DNA of 25,751 nt, from NCBI RefSeq assembly GCF_000721935.1, contig NZ_KL585383.1:28547-54297 (forward strand), given 5' to 3'. The position numbers were made by a program, and so were the translations under genes. Source of the DNA: Streptomyces sp. NRRL WC-3549 (lineage in GTDB: Bacteria > Actinomycetota > Actinomycetes > Streptomycetales > Streptomycetaceae). Below, piece by piece: positions 1 to 7,717 of this stretch (its first letter is position 1; each line of letters starts with the position of its first letter). The notes below the pieces were generated by a model, which made no database searches, was not told where the DNA came from, and saw nothing but the letters and a program-made list of their open reading frames with translations.

Positions 1-1091
1 GGCAGGTAGCGGTCCTGGGCCAGGATCGAGCCGAGCAGCGGGAAGCCGTTGTACGCCGTGTTGGCGGCCAGGAAGAGCACGAGGGCGGTGGCGGCGGCCA
101 GCAGGACGAAGAAGAACGTGCCGTCGCCGAAGACCGCGGCGGCGACCTGGGAGATCACCGGGTCCTGGACGAAGCCCGCGCCGACCGGGGTCCCGTCGTG
201 GATGAGGTCCCTGGCCGGGTTCGACGCCATCTTCACGTCGGTGGCCATGGCGAGGGCGATGATCCCGCAGAACATGGTGACGGCCAGCAGGCCCATCGCC
301 GCGAGCGTGGTCGCCGCGTTCCTGCTCTTGGGCTTGCGGAAGGCGGGGACGCCGTTGCTGATCGCCTCGACGCCGGTGAGCGCGGCGCAGCCGGAGGAGA
401 ACGCCCGCAGCAGCAGGAAGACGAGGGCGAAACCGGCCAGCCCCTGGTGCTCGGCCCTGACCTCGAACTCCGAGGTCGGCGCGTGCATGGTGTCCCCGAG
501 GACCAGCCCCCGGAACGCCCCCCACAGGAGCATGGCGAAGACACCCGCCACGAACAGGTACGTCGGGATGGCGAAGAGCTTCCCGGACTCCTTGACCCCG
601 CGCAGGTTCATCAGTGTCAGCAGCACGATGGCGCCGACGGCGCACAGCACCTTGTGCTCCACGACGAACGGGATGGCGGAGCCGAGGTTCTCCACACCGG
701 AGGAGATCGACACGGCGACCGTGAGGACGTAGTCGACGAGGAGGGCGCTGGCGACGGTCAGGCCGGCCTTCGGGCCGAGGTTGGTCGTGGCGACCTCGTA
801 GTCGCCGCCCCCGCTCGGGTAGGCGTGCACGTTCTGCCGGTAGGAGGCGACGACCGTGAACATGAGCACCACGACGGCCACCGCGATCCACGGGCTGAAG
901 CGGTATGCCGACACGCCCGCGACGGACAGCACGAGGAGGACTTCTCCTGGTGCGTACGCCACCGAGGACAGCGGGTCGGACGCGAACACGGGGAGGGCGA
1001 TGCGCTTGGGGAGAAGCGTCTCCCCCAGCCGGTCGCTGCGCAGCGCCTGGCCGATCAGGATCCGTTTCGGCACGTCGGTCAGTTTGGACAC
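1..1091 (-). CDS. KimA-like APC-superfamily permease (partial, 3' end outside window)
   Basis: Polytopic inner-membrane transporter; 363 codons are visible and the C-terminal part lies beyond the left edge. It would usually be called an amino-acid permease. However, the visible sequence aligns by eye, without gaps near the N-terminus, to Bacillus subtilis KimA (YdaO), a K+/H+ symporter. Shared blocks are SDPLSSVAY (residues 38-46), AYPSGGGDY (90-98), VDYVLTVAVSISSG (119-132) and SSGCAALTGVEAISN (from 232). The residues that I recall as K+-binding in KimA (D36, Y43, Y118, T121, S125, T230, E233) correspond here to D39, Y46, Y121, T124, S128, T239 and E242. The GTG start at 1091 begins VSKLTDVPKR. 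No clear ribosome-binding site precedes it, and a TACGAT -10 box ends 7 nt upstream, so the transcript may be leaderless. Divergent trkA-type genes next door support a potassium role. Family assignment is firm; K+ rather than amino acid as substrate is inference. Confidence 0.85.
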   Translation of the reverse strand, partial: MSKLTDVPKRILIGQALRSDRLGETLLPKRIALPVFASDPLSSVAYAPGEVLLVLSVAGVSAYRFSPWIAVAVVVLMFTVVASYRQNVHAYPSGGGDYEVATTNLGPKAGLTVASALLVDYVLTVAVSISSGVENLGSAIPFVVEHKVLCAVGAIVLLTLMNLRGVKESGKLFAIPTYLFVAGVFAMLLWGAFRGLVLGDTMHAPTSEFEVRAEHQGLAGFALVFLLLRAFSSGCAALTGVEAISNGVPAFRKPKSRNAATTLAAMGLLAVTMFCGIIALAMATDVKMASNPARDLIHDGTPVGAGFVQDPVISQVAAAVFGDGTFFFVLLAAATALVLFLAANTAYNGFPLLGSILAQDRYL

Positions 1092-1098
1092 GCTGAGG

Positions 1099-1104
1099 AT
1101 CGTA
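1099..1104 (-). promoter_or_regulatory. Candidate -10 box of the KimA-like permease
   Basis: TACGAT on the minus strand, separated by 7 nt from the GTG start at 1091. This places a transcription start on or next to the start codon, a common leaderless arrangement in Streptomyces. No convincing -35 element lies 17-18 nt upstream, so the call rests on the hexamer and its spacing only. Confidence 0.3.
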
Positions 1105-1258
1105 AGCGGTGTGGGAAGGGCCGGATGGGCCACCACCCCCTCCTGGCCCGAAAAACCTTCATAATTACCCGCCGTTCCCCCGGAAGTCCATGGAATCCTT
1201 AACGGAATTTTTGCGGACCGGCGAGCGCGGAGCCCCGCGTGCCCCGGACCGGGGGGCG

Positions 1259-1283
1259 GACGGGCGGCCCGCCGCCGCCCGTC
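1259..1283. repeat. Inverted repeat, possible leader hairpin
   Basis: GACGGGCGGC (1259-1268) and GCCGCCCGTC (1274-1283) are exact reverse complements around a 5-nt loop. It lies about 210 nt upstream of the first trkA start. There is no T-tract, as is usual for Streptomyces terminators. It could be an attenuator-like structure in a long leader, or a terminator for an unseen transcript. Confidence 0.35.
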
Positions 1284-1492
1284 GTGAAGCACTCGGGGAG
1301 GGCGGTTCCGGCGCCCGGGACACGGCGTACGCCTACGCGGATGAGGTGGCGGCCACCCGGCCGCTTAAGCTCGTGCCCGGCGACGGTCGAAGGCGGTTGC
1401 CCCGTTGTTTTGCCCCGCAAGCGGAGAAAGAAGTGTGAGCAGGGTGTTTTCGCAGGTCATCCGGACGACCAGGACGGCGAGGTAGGCGCGAG

Positions 1493-2129
1493 GTGCACAT
1501 CGTCATCATGGGCTGCGGGCGTGTCGGAGCCGCTCTCGCGCAGACCCTGGAGGAGCAGGGCCACACGGTCGCCGTGATCGACCAGGACCCGACGGCCTTC
1601 CGCCGGCTCGGTTCGGGCTTCGGCGGCCGGCGGGTCAGCGGGGTCGGTTTCGACCAGGACACCCTGCGCGAGGCGGGCATCGAGGAGGCCGGGGCGTTCG
1701 CCGCGGTCAGCAGCGGCGACAACTCCAACATCATCGCGGCCCGGGTGGCCCGCGAGATGTTCGGCATCGAGAACGTCGCGGCCCGGATCTACGACCCCCG
1801 TCGCGCCGAGGTCTACCAGCGGCTCGGCATCCCCACGGTCGCCACCGTCCGCTGGACGGCGGACCAGATGCTGCGGCGGCGGCTCCCCTCGGGGTGTGCA
1901 GCTCGCCGAGGTGCACACCACACCGTCCTGGATCGGCCACAAGATCAGCACGCTGCAGGAGCAGACGGGCGTCCGCGTCGCGTTCCTGACCCGGCTGGGC
2001 GAGGCCATACTGCCGACGTCGCAGACGGTGCTGCAGGAGGGCGACCTGGTCCACGTGATGATGCGTACGGACGAGGTCGCGAAGGTCGAGGAGGCCTTCG
2101 CCGAAGGTCCTGAGGAGGGCGGTCACTGA
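1493..2129 (+). pseudogene. trkA: TrkA-family (RCK) K+ uptake regulator, first of tandem pair, frameshifted
   Basis: Peripheral cytoplasmic subunit that gates K+ transporters by binding NAD(H) or other nucleotides. The first frame (GTG at 1493) encodes the Rossmann RCK_N domain: MHIVIMGCGRVG glycine motif, acidic VIDQDP end of the second strand, through VATVRWTADQMLRR. At about 1880-1895 the reading frame changes. The RCK_C domain (VQLAEVHTTPSWIGHKIS to GPEEGGH) continues in the next frame from about 1896 to the TGA at 2127-2129. Between MLRR and VQLAEV only 16 nt remain. In homologues as I remember them the linker is about 16 codons (LLPSGAEPLWRDPSGG), implying loss of about 32 nt. The unbroken first frame instead runs to 2113 with an alien, Arg/Gly/Pro-rich tail. 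The TGATG junction with the next gene shows original translational coupling. Either a real lesion at the domain boundary or an assembly error; the homologue of mycobacterial CeoB by context. Confidence 0.85.
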
Positions 2130-2806
2130 TGCGCGTGTCGATTGCCGGGGCGGGTGCGGTGGGCCGTTCCATCGCCGCCGAGCTCCTGGAGAACGGGCAC
2201 GAGGTGCTGCTCATCGACAAGGCGCCCACCGCCATCTCGGTGGAGCGGGTACCGATGGCCGAGTGGCTGCTCGCGGACGCCTGTGAGATCACCTCGCTCG
2301 ACGAGGCGGCGCTCCAGCGGTGCAACGTCGTGATCGCGGCGACCGGTGACGACAAGGTCAACCTGGTCGTCTCGCTGCTCGCCAAGACGGAGTACGGCGT
2401 TCCGCGGGTCGTCGCCCGGGTCAACAACCCGAAGAACGAGTGGCTGTTCAACGAGTCCTGGGGGGTGGACGTCGCGGTCTCCACGCCGCGCCTGATGTCC
2501 GCCCTGGTCGAGGAGGCGGTGAGCGTCGGTGATCTGGTCCGGCTGCTGCGCTTCAGCCACGGCGACGCCAACCTGGTGGAGCTCACGCTGCCCCCGGAGT
2601 CGGCGCTGGCCGGCACCCTGGTCGGCGACGTGGCCTGGCCGGAGGACACCTCGCTCGTCACCATCATCCGTGGCACGCGCGTCCTGACGCCGAGCCCCGA
2701 GGAGACCCTGGAGGCCGGTGACGAGCTGCTGTTCGTCGCCGCCCAGGCGCGCGAGGAACAGCTGGAGGACCTGCTGTCGGTCCGCCGGGAGCCGTCCGGC
2801 GACTGA
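2129..2806 (+). CDS. trkA: TrkA-family (RCK) K+ uptake regulator, second of tandem pair
   Basis: 225-aa cytoplasmic RCK protein, full length. The N-terminal Rossmann domain shows MRVSIAGAGAVGRS (GxGxxG) and the acidic residue of VLLIDKAP for the ribose. An RCK_C domain occupies about residues 140-215 (ANLVELTLPPESALAGTLV to DELLFVAA). RCK proteins assemble as rings on a membrane transporter and control its gating; the two tandem genes may form a hetero-oligomer. The ATG shares its A with the TGA of the upstream trkA (2127-2131), so translation is coupled. No TrkH/KtrB membrane partner lies in the window; the divergent KimA-like permease is the nearest transporter. By order and pairing it corresponds to CeoC of mycobacteria (from memory). 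Confidence 0.92.
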   Translation: MRVSIAGAGAVGRSIAAELLENGHEVLLIDKAPTAISVERVPMAEWLLADACEITSLDEAALQRCNVVIAATGDDKVNLVVSLLAKTEYGVPRVVARVNNPKNEWLFNESWGVDVAVSTPRLMSALVEEAVSVGDLVRLLRFSHGDANLVELTLPPESALAGTLVGDVAWPEDTSLVTIIRGTRVLTPSPEETLEAGDELLFVAAQAREEQLEDLLSVRREPSGD

Positions 2807-2833
2807 ACGGCCCGCCCGCCCCGCGGGCCCGTG

Positions 2834-2900
2834 GCGTACGTACGGCACGAGGGGCCCGGACCGTGATCCCACGGTCCGGGCCCCTCGTCCGTGCGTACGC
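2834..2900. terminator. Bidirectional terminator between trkA pair and DUF3159 gene
   Basis: Very long hairpin. A perfect 19-bp stem (2847-2865 with 2870-2888) surrounds the loop ATCC. It is extended by a further 12 bp (2834-2845 with 2889-2900, one G-T pair) after a single bulged base at 2846. It lies between the convergent ends of the second trkA (stop 2806) and the DUF3159 gene (stop 2908), so it can end transcription from both sides. Confidence 0.85.
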
Positions 2901-2907
2901 GGGCGGG

Positions 2908-3675
2908 TCAGCCCTCGTAGCCGCGGGCCTCGGCAGGCGCGGCTGCGGCGGCCTTGCGGGCCTTCTCGGCCTCCTCCTCCGCCTCCATCTCGGCGAAGAC
3001 GTCGATGGGCGGCGGCGCCTTGGTGAGGAAGACCCAGGTCAGGTACACGGCGAGCAGGAACGGCGGGATCTTGAGGGCGACCAGGACCCAGCCGAGCTGG
3101 GTGGTGTCGGCCCACCAGTACAGCGGGAAGAGGATCGCGCACTTGGCGAGGAGGATGAGCCCCCAGGCGTAACTGGCCTTGGCGTACGCCTTCTTGCGGC
3201 CGGGGTTCCTGGTGCGCCAGGAGAGGTTCTCCTTGAACACCGGGCCGAGGATCAGCCCGATCAGCGGCACCCCGGCGAGGGTGGTGACCAGGTAGGCGAG
3301 CGCCAGGCCGAGCGTGTAGAGCATGCCCGGGAGGTAGAAGTCCTTGGCGTTGCCCGTCATCTTCGCGAAGACCACACCGAAGGCCACCCCGAAGACGCCG
3401 CTGAAGGCGTGCTTGACGGTGTCCCGCCGGATCAGGCGTACGACGACGAGGACCAGCGACATGGCCAGGGCCGCGATCGCCGAGACGTGCAGGCTCTTGT
3501 TGATGGTGAAGATCGTGACGAAGAGCAGCCCGGGAAGGACTGTCTCCACCATGCCGCGCACGCCGCCGAAGGCATCGAAGAGCGCCGCCTCGGTGACCGC
3601 CTTCGCCTCGGCGGTCTGCTGGTCGGTGCGGTGGGGCTGGTCCGTGTCGGACGTCGGCTTGTCGAGGGACGTCAC
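2908..3675 (-). CDS. DUF3159 family membrane protein
   Basis: 255-aa integral membrane protein of an actinobacterial family without assigned function. The N-terminal about 35 residues are hydrophilic (Asp/Gln/Thr-rich). About six hydrophobic segments follow, including VLPGLLFVTIFTI, IAALAMSLVLVVVRLI, LYTLGLALAYLVTTLAGV, WGLILLAKCAILFPLYWW and KIPPFLLAVYLTWVFLT. The protein ends in a charged Glu/Ala/Lys cytoplasmic tail with coiled-coil character. The start is GTG at 3675, three nucleotides after the TAG of the upstream OB-fold gene (3679-3681), so the two are co-transcribed and probably coupled. The same pair occurs in mycobacteria near ceoBC (Rv2693c/Rv2694c, from memory). Family call is good; function is unknown. 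Confidence 0.88.
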   Translation of the reverse strand: MTSLDKPTSDTDQPHRTDQQTAEAKAVTEAALFDAFGGVRGMVETVLPGLLFVTIFTINKSLHVSAIAALAMSLVLVVVRLIRRDTVKHAFSGVFGVAFGVVFAKMTGNAKDFYLPGMLYTLGLALAYLVTTLAGVPLIGLILGPVFKENLSWRTRNPGRKKAYAKASYAWGLILLAKCAILFPLYWWADTTQLGWVLVALKIPPFLLAVYLTWVFLTKAPPPIDVFAEMEAEEEAEKARKAAAAAPAEARGYEG

Positions 3676-3678
3676 CGG

Positions 3679-4095
3679 CTACTCCTTGCCGAACGGTCGG
3701 AGTTCGTATGTGGGGTTGAACAGCACCCGGCGCCCGTGACTCACGGCGATGCGGCCCGAGACGATGAGTTTGCGGCCCGGCTCGATGCCGACGATGGAGC
3801 GCCGTCCCAGCCAGACCACGTCGAGCGGCGCGGTGCCGTCGAAGAGCTCCGCCTCCAGGGCGGGCACTCCGGCCCGCGGGCGCAGGGTGACCGTCCGCAA
3901 GGTACCAGTCACCTTGACGATCTGGCGGTCCGTGCATTCGGAGATACGCGTGCAGCCCGAAGCGTGCGTGTCCTCGCGCAGCTCCTCGGACTCCAGGTCC
4001 TCCTGGGAGCTGGAGAGCCGGTCGAGCATGCGGCGGAAGCGGCCGGACGGCCTCTCCGCCCTGCCTGACTTCTCGGAACGGGGAACAGCGCTCAT
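3679..4095 (-). CDS. Small OB-fold nucleic-acid-binding domain protein
   Basis: 138-aa soluble protein. The N-terminal 45 residues are charged and probably flexible (MSAVPRSEKSGRAERP onward). The remainder matches an OB-fold of the tRNA-anticodon/RecG-wedge type: VKVTGTLRTVTLRPRAGVP, ALEAELFDGTAPLDVVWLG, GRKLIVSGRIAVSHGRRVLF and NPTYELRPFGKE. A nucleic-acid-binding role is inferred from fold only. The ATG at 4095 is chosen because the longer open frame upstream reads through low-complexity Arg/Pro sequence. TACCCT lies 6 nt upstream of the ATG and could be the -10 box of a leaderless transcript. A downstream DUF3159 gene follows after 3 nt. Homologues keep this two-gene arrangement across actinobacteria (from memory). 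Confidence 0.82.
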   Translation of the reverse strand: MSAVPRSEKSGRAERPSGRFRRMLDRLSSSQEDLESEELREDTHASGCTRISECTDRQIVKVTGTLRTVTLRPRAGVPALEAELFDGTAPLDVVWLGRRSIVGIEPGRKLIVSGRIAVSHGRRVLFNPTYELRPFGKE

Positions 4096-4214
4096 ACCCG
4101 AAGGGTACCGGTCGTACGGGGTGCGGGCGGGCCACCGGGACGTCACCCGCACGGAGGACCCGCGAGGGCCCGGGAAGCAGCGGGAAGTACCGCGCCTCGG
4201 CGCCGGCCGGCCCG

Positions 4215-4910
4215 TCAGCCCCGCTCGAAGCGGTACCCCATGCCGGGCTCGGTCACGAAGTGCCGGGGGTGCGAGGGGTCCGCCTCCAGCTTGCGGCGGA
4301 GCTGGGCCATGTAGACCCGCAGGTAGTTGGTCTCGGTGCCGTACGAAGGCCCCCAGACCTCCTGGAGCAGCTGCTTCTGGCTGACGAGCCGGCCGCCGTT
4401 GCGGACGAGTACCTCCAGCAGGTGCCACTCGGTGGGTGTGAGCCGTACGTCACGGCCCTGCCGGTTCACCTTCTTCGCCGCCAGGTCGACGGTGAAGCCC
4501 TCGGTCTCCACGACCACCAGGTCGTCGGCGCCGTCCTGGCCGACCGGTTCGGCCCGGCGGACGGCGGCGCGCAGCCTGGCCAGCAGTTCGTCCATGCCGA
4601 ACGGCTTGGTGACGTAGTCGTCGGCCCCGGCGTCCAGGGCCTCGACCTTCTCGTCGGAGGTGTGCCGGGCGGACAGGACGAGGATCGGGACCCTGGTCCA
4701 GCCGCGCAGCCCCCTGATCACCTCGACGCCGTCCATGTCCGGCAGCCCCAGGTCCAGGACGACGACGTCGGGATGGCGCGTGGCGGCGAGCTGCAGGGCG
4801 GTGGCCCCGTCGGGCGCCGCGTCCACCTCGTAACGGCGCGCCTTCAGGTTGATCACGAGGGCGCGTACTATCTGCGGCTCGTCGTCGACCACAAGCACCC
4901 TGGTCATCAC
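4215..4910 (-). CDS. kdpE: KdpE, OmpR-family response regulator of the Kdp system
   Basis: 231-aa two-component response regulator that, when phosphorylated by KdpD, should activate kdp transcription. The receiver domain is at residues 3-117: acidic pair D9/D10, phospho-acceptor D53 in VVLDLGLPDMDG, S80, and K102 in DDYVTKPFG. A winged-helix Trans_reg_C domain is at about 133-230, with RLTPTEWHLLEVLVRNGGRL and the recognition-helix region NYLRVYMAQLRRKLE. The KdpE identity rests on the adjacent kdpD (61-nt gap, same strand) and the nearby kdpFABC. The start is one of two adjacent ATG codons (4910 or 4907). The stop is followed by 119 nt without a gene before the OB-fold gene. Confidence 0.95.
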   Translation of the reverse strand: MMTRVLVVDDEPQIVRALVINLKARRYEVDAAPDGATALQLAATRHPDVVVLDLGLPDMDGVEVIRGLRGWTRVPILVLSARHTSDEKVEALDAGADDYVTKPFGMDELLARLRAAVRRAEPVGQDGADDLVVVETEGFTVDLAAKKVNRQGRDVRLTPTEWHLLEVLVRNGGRLVSQKQLLQEVWGPSYGTETNYLRVYMAQLRRKLEADPSHPRHFVTEPGMGYRFERG

Positions 4911-4971
4911 GGTCCTGCCTTTCCGGAGAATTCTGTGCGGGGTGGTGCCGCGTCCCGGGCCCTCACGGGCC

Positions 4972-7515
4972 TCACGGGGCGGCCGGTGGCGGGGCCCCGG
5001 GACCGTCGCGCACCCGGCCGGGCACCGCCTTGAGCGTGAGGACCATGGTGAGACCGCCCCCGGGGGTGTCCTCGGCGCCCAGGGTGCCGCCCATGGACTC
5101 CGTGAAGCCCCGGGAGACGGCGAGCCCGAGGCCCACGCCCGCGCCGCGCGGGGCGTCCCCGTACCGCTGGAAGGGCTCGAAGATGCGGTCCTTGGCCTCG
5201 TCGGGCACGCCCCGGCCGCGGTCGGCGACCCGTAGTTCGACCCGTTCGCCCAGCGCGCTGGCGGCGACGGTGACCCGGGAGCCGTCGGGGCTGTACTTGA
5301 CGGCGTTCTCGACGACGTTGGCGACGGCCCGTTCCAGGAGCCCCGGGTCCACGGCGACCATGGGCAGCGTCTCCGGTATGTCCAGCTCGACGCTGCCCTC
5401 CGGTACGCCTCCGAGTGCCATGGGTACGACCTCGTCGAGGTCGATCTCCCTGATCAGCGGGGTGACCGTGCCGGTCTGCAGCCGGGACATGTCGAGCAGG
5501 TTGCCGACCAGGTGGTCCAGCCGGTCGGCGCCGTCCTCGATGCCGGCCAGGAACTCCGCCTCGTCCTCCTGGGACCAGGCCACGTCGTCGGAGCGCAGGG
5601 AGCTGACCGCGGCCTTGATGGCGGCGAGCGGGGTGCGCAGGTCGTGGCTGACGGCGGCGAGCAGCGCGGTCCTGATCCGGTTGCCCTCGGCGAGCCGCCG
5701 GGCCGTCTCGGCCTCGTCCACCAGGCGCTGGCGGTCCAGCACGACGGCGGCCTGTGCGGCGAACGCGCCGAGCACCCGGCGGTCCTCGGCGGGCAGCACC
5801 CGGCCGGAGAGCGCCAGCGCCATGTGGTCACCGACCGGCATGTCCACGTCCGCGTCGTCGGGCCGGGCCACCGGTGCGGGGCCCACGGACCCGGCACGGG
5901 TCCAGGGTTCGACCTCGCTCTGCCGCTCCAGCAGGGCGACGGACTCCATGCCGAAGGTCTCGCGCACCCGGTCCAGCAGGGCGCCCAGGGCCGTCTCGCC
6001 GCGCAGCACGCTGCCGGCCAGGGCGGAGAGGATCTCCGACTCGGCGCGCAGCCGGGCGGCCTGGTGGGTGCGTCTGGCCGCCAGGTCCACCACGGAGGCG
6101 ACCGCGACCGCCACCGCGAAGAAGATCACGATGGCGACGAAGTTCTCCGGGTCCTGCACGGTCAGGGTGTGGGTGGGCGGGGTGAACCAGTAGTTCAGGA
6201 GCAGGGAGCCGACGGCGGCGGAGGCCAGCGCCGGGGCCAGGCCGCCGAGGAGGGCCGCGGCGACGGTCATGAAGAGGAAGAGCAGGACGTCGTTGGCGAG
6301 GCCCGGGCCGTTCTCCAGGCCGCGCAGGCCCAGCGCGAGCAGGGCGGGGCCGCCGACGCCGACCGTCCAGCCCCACAGGATCCGGGTGCGGCCGAGCCGG
6401 GCGCCCCTGGCTATGGGCAGCCCGCGGCCCTTGGCGACGGCTTCGTGGGTGACGATGTGGACGTCGAGGTCGGGGCCGGACTCACGGGCCACGGTGGCGC
6501 CGACGCCGGGGCCGTAGATGTACTGCCAGGCCTTGCGGCGGCTGGAGCCGAGGACGATCTGGGTGGCGTTGACCCCGCGGGCGAAGGCGAGGAGCGCGGA
6601 GGGGATGTCGTCGCCGATGACGTGGTGGAAGGTGCCGCCGAGGTCCTCGACGAGGGTGCGCTGGCCCGCGAGTTCCTTGGGCGAGGCGGAGGTCAGTCCG
6701 TCGCTGCGGGCGATGTAGACGGCCATGATCTCGCTGCCGGAGCCCTTGGCGGCCATCCTGGAGGCCCGGCGGATGAGCGTGCGGCCCTCGGGACCGCCGG
6801 TCAGCCCGACGACGATGCGTTCACGGGCCTGCCAGGGGGTGCTGATGTCGTGCTCGCCGCGGTACTGCTGGAGGTACTCGTCGACCCGGTCGGCGACCCA
6901 GAGGAGGGCGAGCTCGCGCAGGGCGGTGAGGTTGCCGGGGCGGAAGTAGTTGGACAGGGCCGCGTCGACCTGGTCGGGCTGGTAGATGTTGCCGTGGGCC
7001 ATGCGCCGGCGCAGTGCCTGGGGCGACATGTCGACCAGCTCGATCTGGTCGGCCCGGCGGGCGATCTCGTCGGGGACCGTCTCCTGCTGCCGTACGCCGG
7101 TTATCGACTCGACGACGTCCCCGAGGGACTCCAGGTGCTGGATGTTGACGGTCGAGATGACGTCGATCCCGGCCCGCAGCAGTTCCTCGACGTCCTGCCA
7201 GCGCTTGGCGTTGCGGGACCCGGGCACGTTGGTGTGGGCGAGTTCGTCGACGAGGGCGACGGCGGGTGCGCGCTCCAGGACGGCGTCGACGTCCATCTCG
7301 GAGAAGACCGCCGAGCGGTGCTCGATCTCACGGCGGCGTATCTGCTCCAGCCCGTGCAGCAGGACCTCGGTGCGGGGCCGGTCGTGGTGTTCGACGAACG
7401 CGACGACGCAGTCCGTGCCCCGCTCCACCCGGCGGTGGGCCTCGGACAGCATCGCGTACGTCTTGCCGACGCCGGGTGCCGCACCCAGGTAGATCCGAAG
7501 CTTGCCGCGTGCCAT
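4972..7515 (-). CDS. kdpD: KdpD, osmosensitive K+ sensor histidine kinase
   Basis: 847-aa membrane sensor kinase for low K+ or osmotic stress. Domains in order: KdpD N-terminal domain with Walker A GAAPGVGKT (11-19) and the VALVDELAHTNVPG region; a USP-like domain (IVVGLTGGPEGRTLIRRA); four closely spaced transmembrane helices of the DUF4118 type (about 370-480, GWTVGVGGPALLALGL through IVIFFAVAVAVASVV); a GAF-like segment; a HisKA domain with phospho-acceptor H624 in AAVSHDLRTPLAAIK; and an HATPase domain with N-box NVVENAVKYSPDG and G-boxes RGRGVPDEA and GVGLGLAVS. The length fits the family (about 850-900). The ATG at 7515 begins MARGKLRIYLG directly at the conserved N-terminus. kdpE follows after 61 nt. 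Confidence 0.97.
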   Translation of the reverse strand: MARGKLRIYLGAAPGVGKTYAMLSEAHRRVERGTDCVVAFVEHHDRPRTEVLLHGLEQIRRREIEHRSAVFSEMDVDAVLERAPAVALVDELAHTNVPGSRNAKRWQDVEELLRAGIDVISTVNIQHLESLGDVVESITGVRQQETVPDEIARRADQIELVDMSPQALRRRMAHGNIYQPDQVDAALSNYFRPGNLTALRELALLWVADRVDEYLQQYRGEHDISTPWQARERIVVGLTGGPEGRTLIRRASRMAAKGSGSEIMAVYIARSDGLTSASPKELAGQRTLVEDLGGTFHHVIGDDIPSALLAFARGVNATQIVLGSSRRKAWQYIYGPGVGATVARESGPDLDVHIVTHEAVAKGRGLPIARGARLGRTRILWGWTVGVGGPALLALGLRGLENGPGLANDVLLFLFMTVAAALLGGLAPALASAAVGSLLLNYWFTPPTHTLTVQDPENFVAIVIFFAVAVAVASVVDLAARRTHQAARLRAESEILSALAGSVLRGETALGALLDRVRETFGMESVALLERQSEVEPWTRAGSVGPAPVARPDDADVDMPVGDHMALALSGRVLPAEDRRVLGAFAAQAAVVLDRQRLVDEAETARRLAEGNRIRTALLAAVSHDLRTPLAAIKAAVSSLRSDDVAWSQEDEAEFLAGIEDGADRLDHLVGNLLDMSRLQTGTVTPLIREIDLDEVVPMALGGVPEGSVELDIPETLPMVAVDPGLLERAVANVVENAVKYSPDGSRVTVAASALGERVELRVADRGRGVPDEAKDRIFEPFQRYGDAPRGAGVGLGLAVSRGFTESMGGTLGAEDTPGGGLTMVLTLKAVPGRVRDGPGAPPPAAP

Positions 7516-7717
7516 GGCCCCATTGTCTTCTTCCGAGCCGGCCGCCGCCGATACGGGGGCCCTGGTCGAAGCTACCCCGGTGGGGTGCGGGGCCCCGGCC
7601 CTGGGCGGGGCGCGGGGGTCCGTATTGACGGGATTCTGACGCGGGCGGGCCGACCACGCCGGCGTCCGGCTTGCGGGGCGGGCTCGGCCCTGTCCGCCGG
7701 TGACGCGGGCGGCCGGC

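Larger units (their letters stand above)
1092..1492. other. 401-nt divergent intergenic region between permease and trkA pair
   Basis: I see no convincing gene here. The part near 1150-1220 is unusually AT-rich for the window (runs of A, CATAAT, TTAACGGAATTTTTG) and probably holds promoter elements. A perfect 10-bp inverted repeat lies at 1259-1283. The stretch 1391-1435 (TTGCCC followed by T- and A-rich sequence) could be the promoter region of the trkA pair. I looked for a c-di-AMP (ydaO-type) riboswitch, which controls kimA in Bacillus, and did not find its conserved blocks. Confidence 0.5.

Noticed and set aside
1092..1492. Possible c-di-AMP (ydaO/kimA-type) riboswitch ahead of the KimA-like gene
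   Set aside because: The conserved blocks of that riboswitch were not found on the minus strand, and the -10-like TACGAT only 7 nt from the start leaves no room for a leader.
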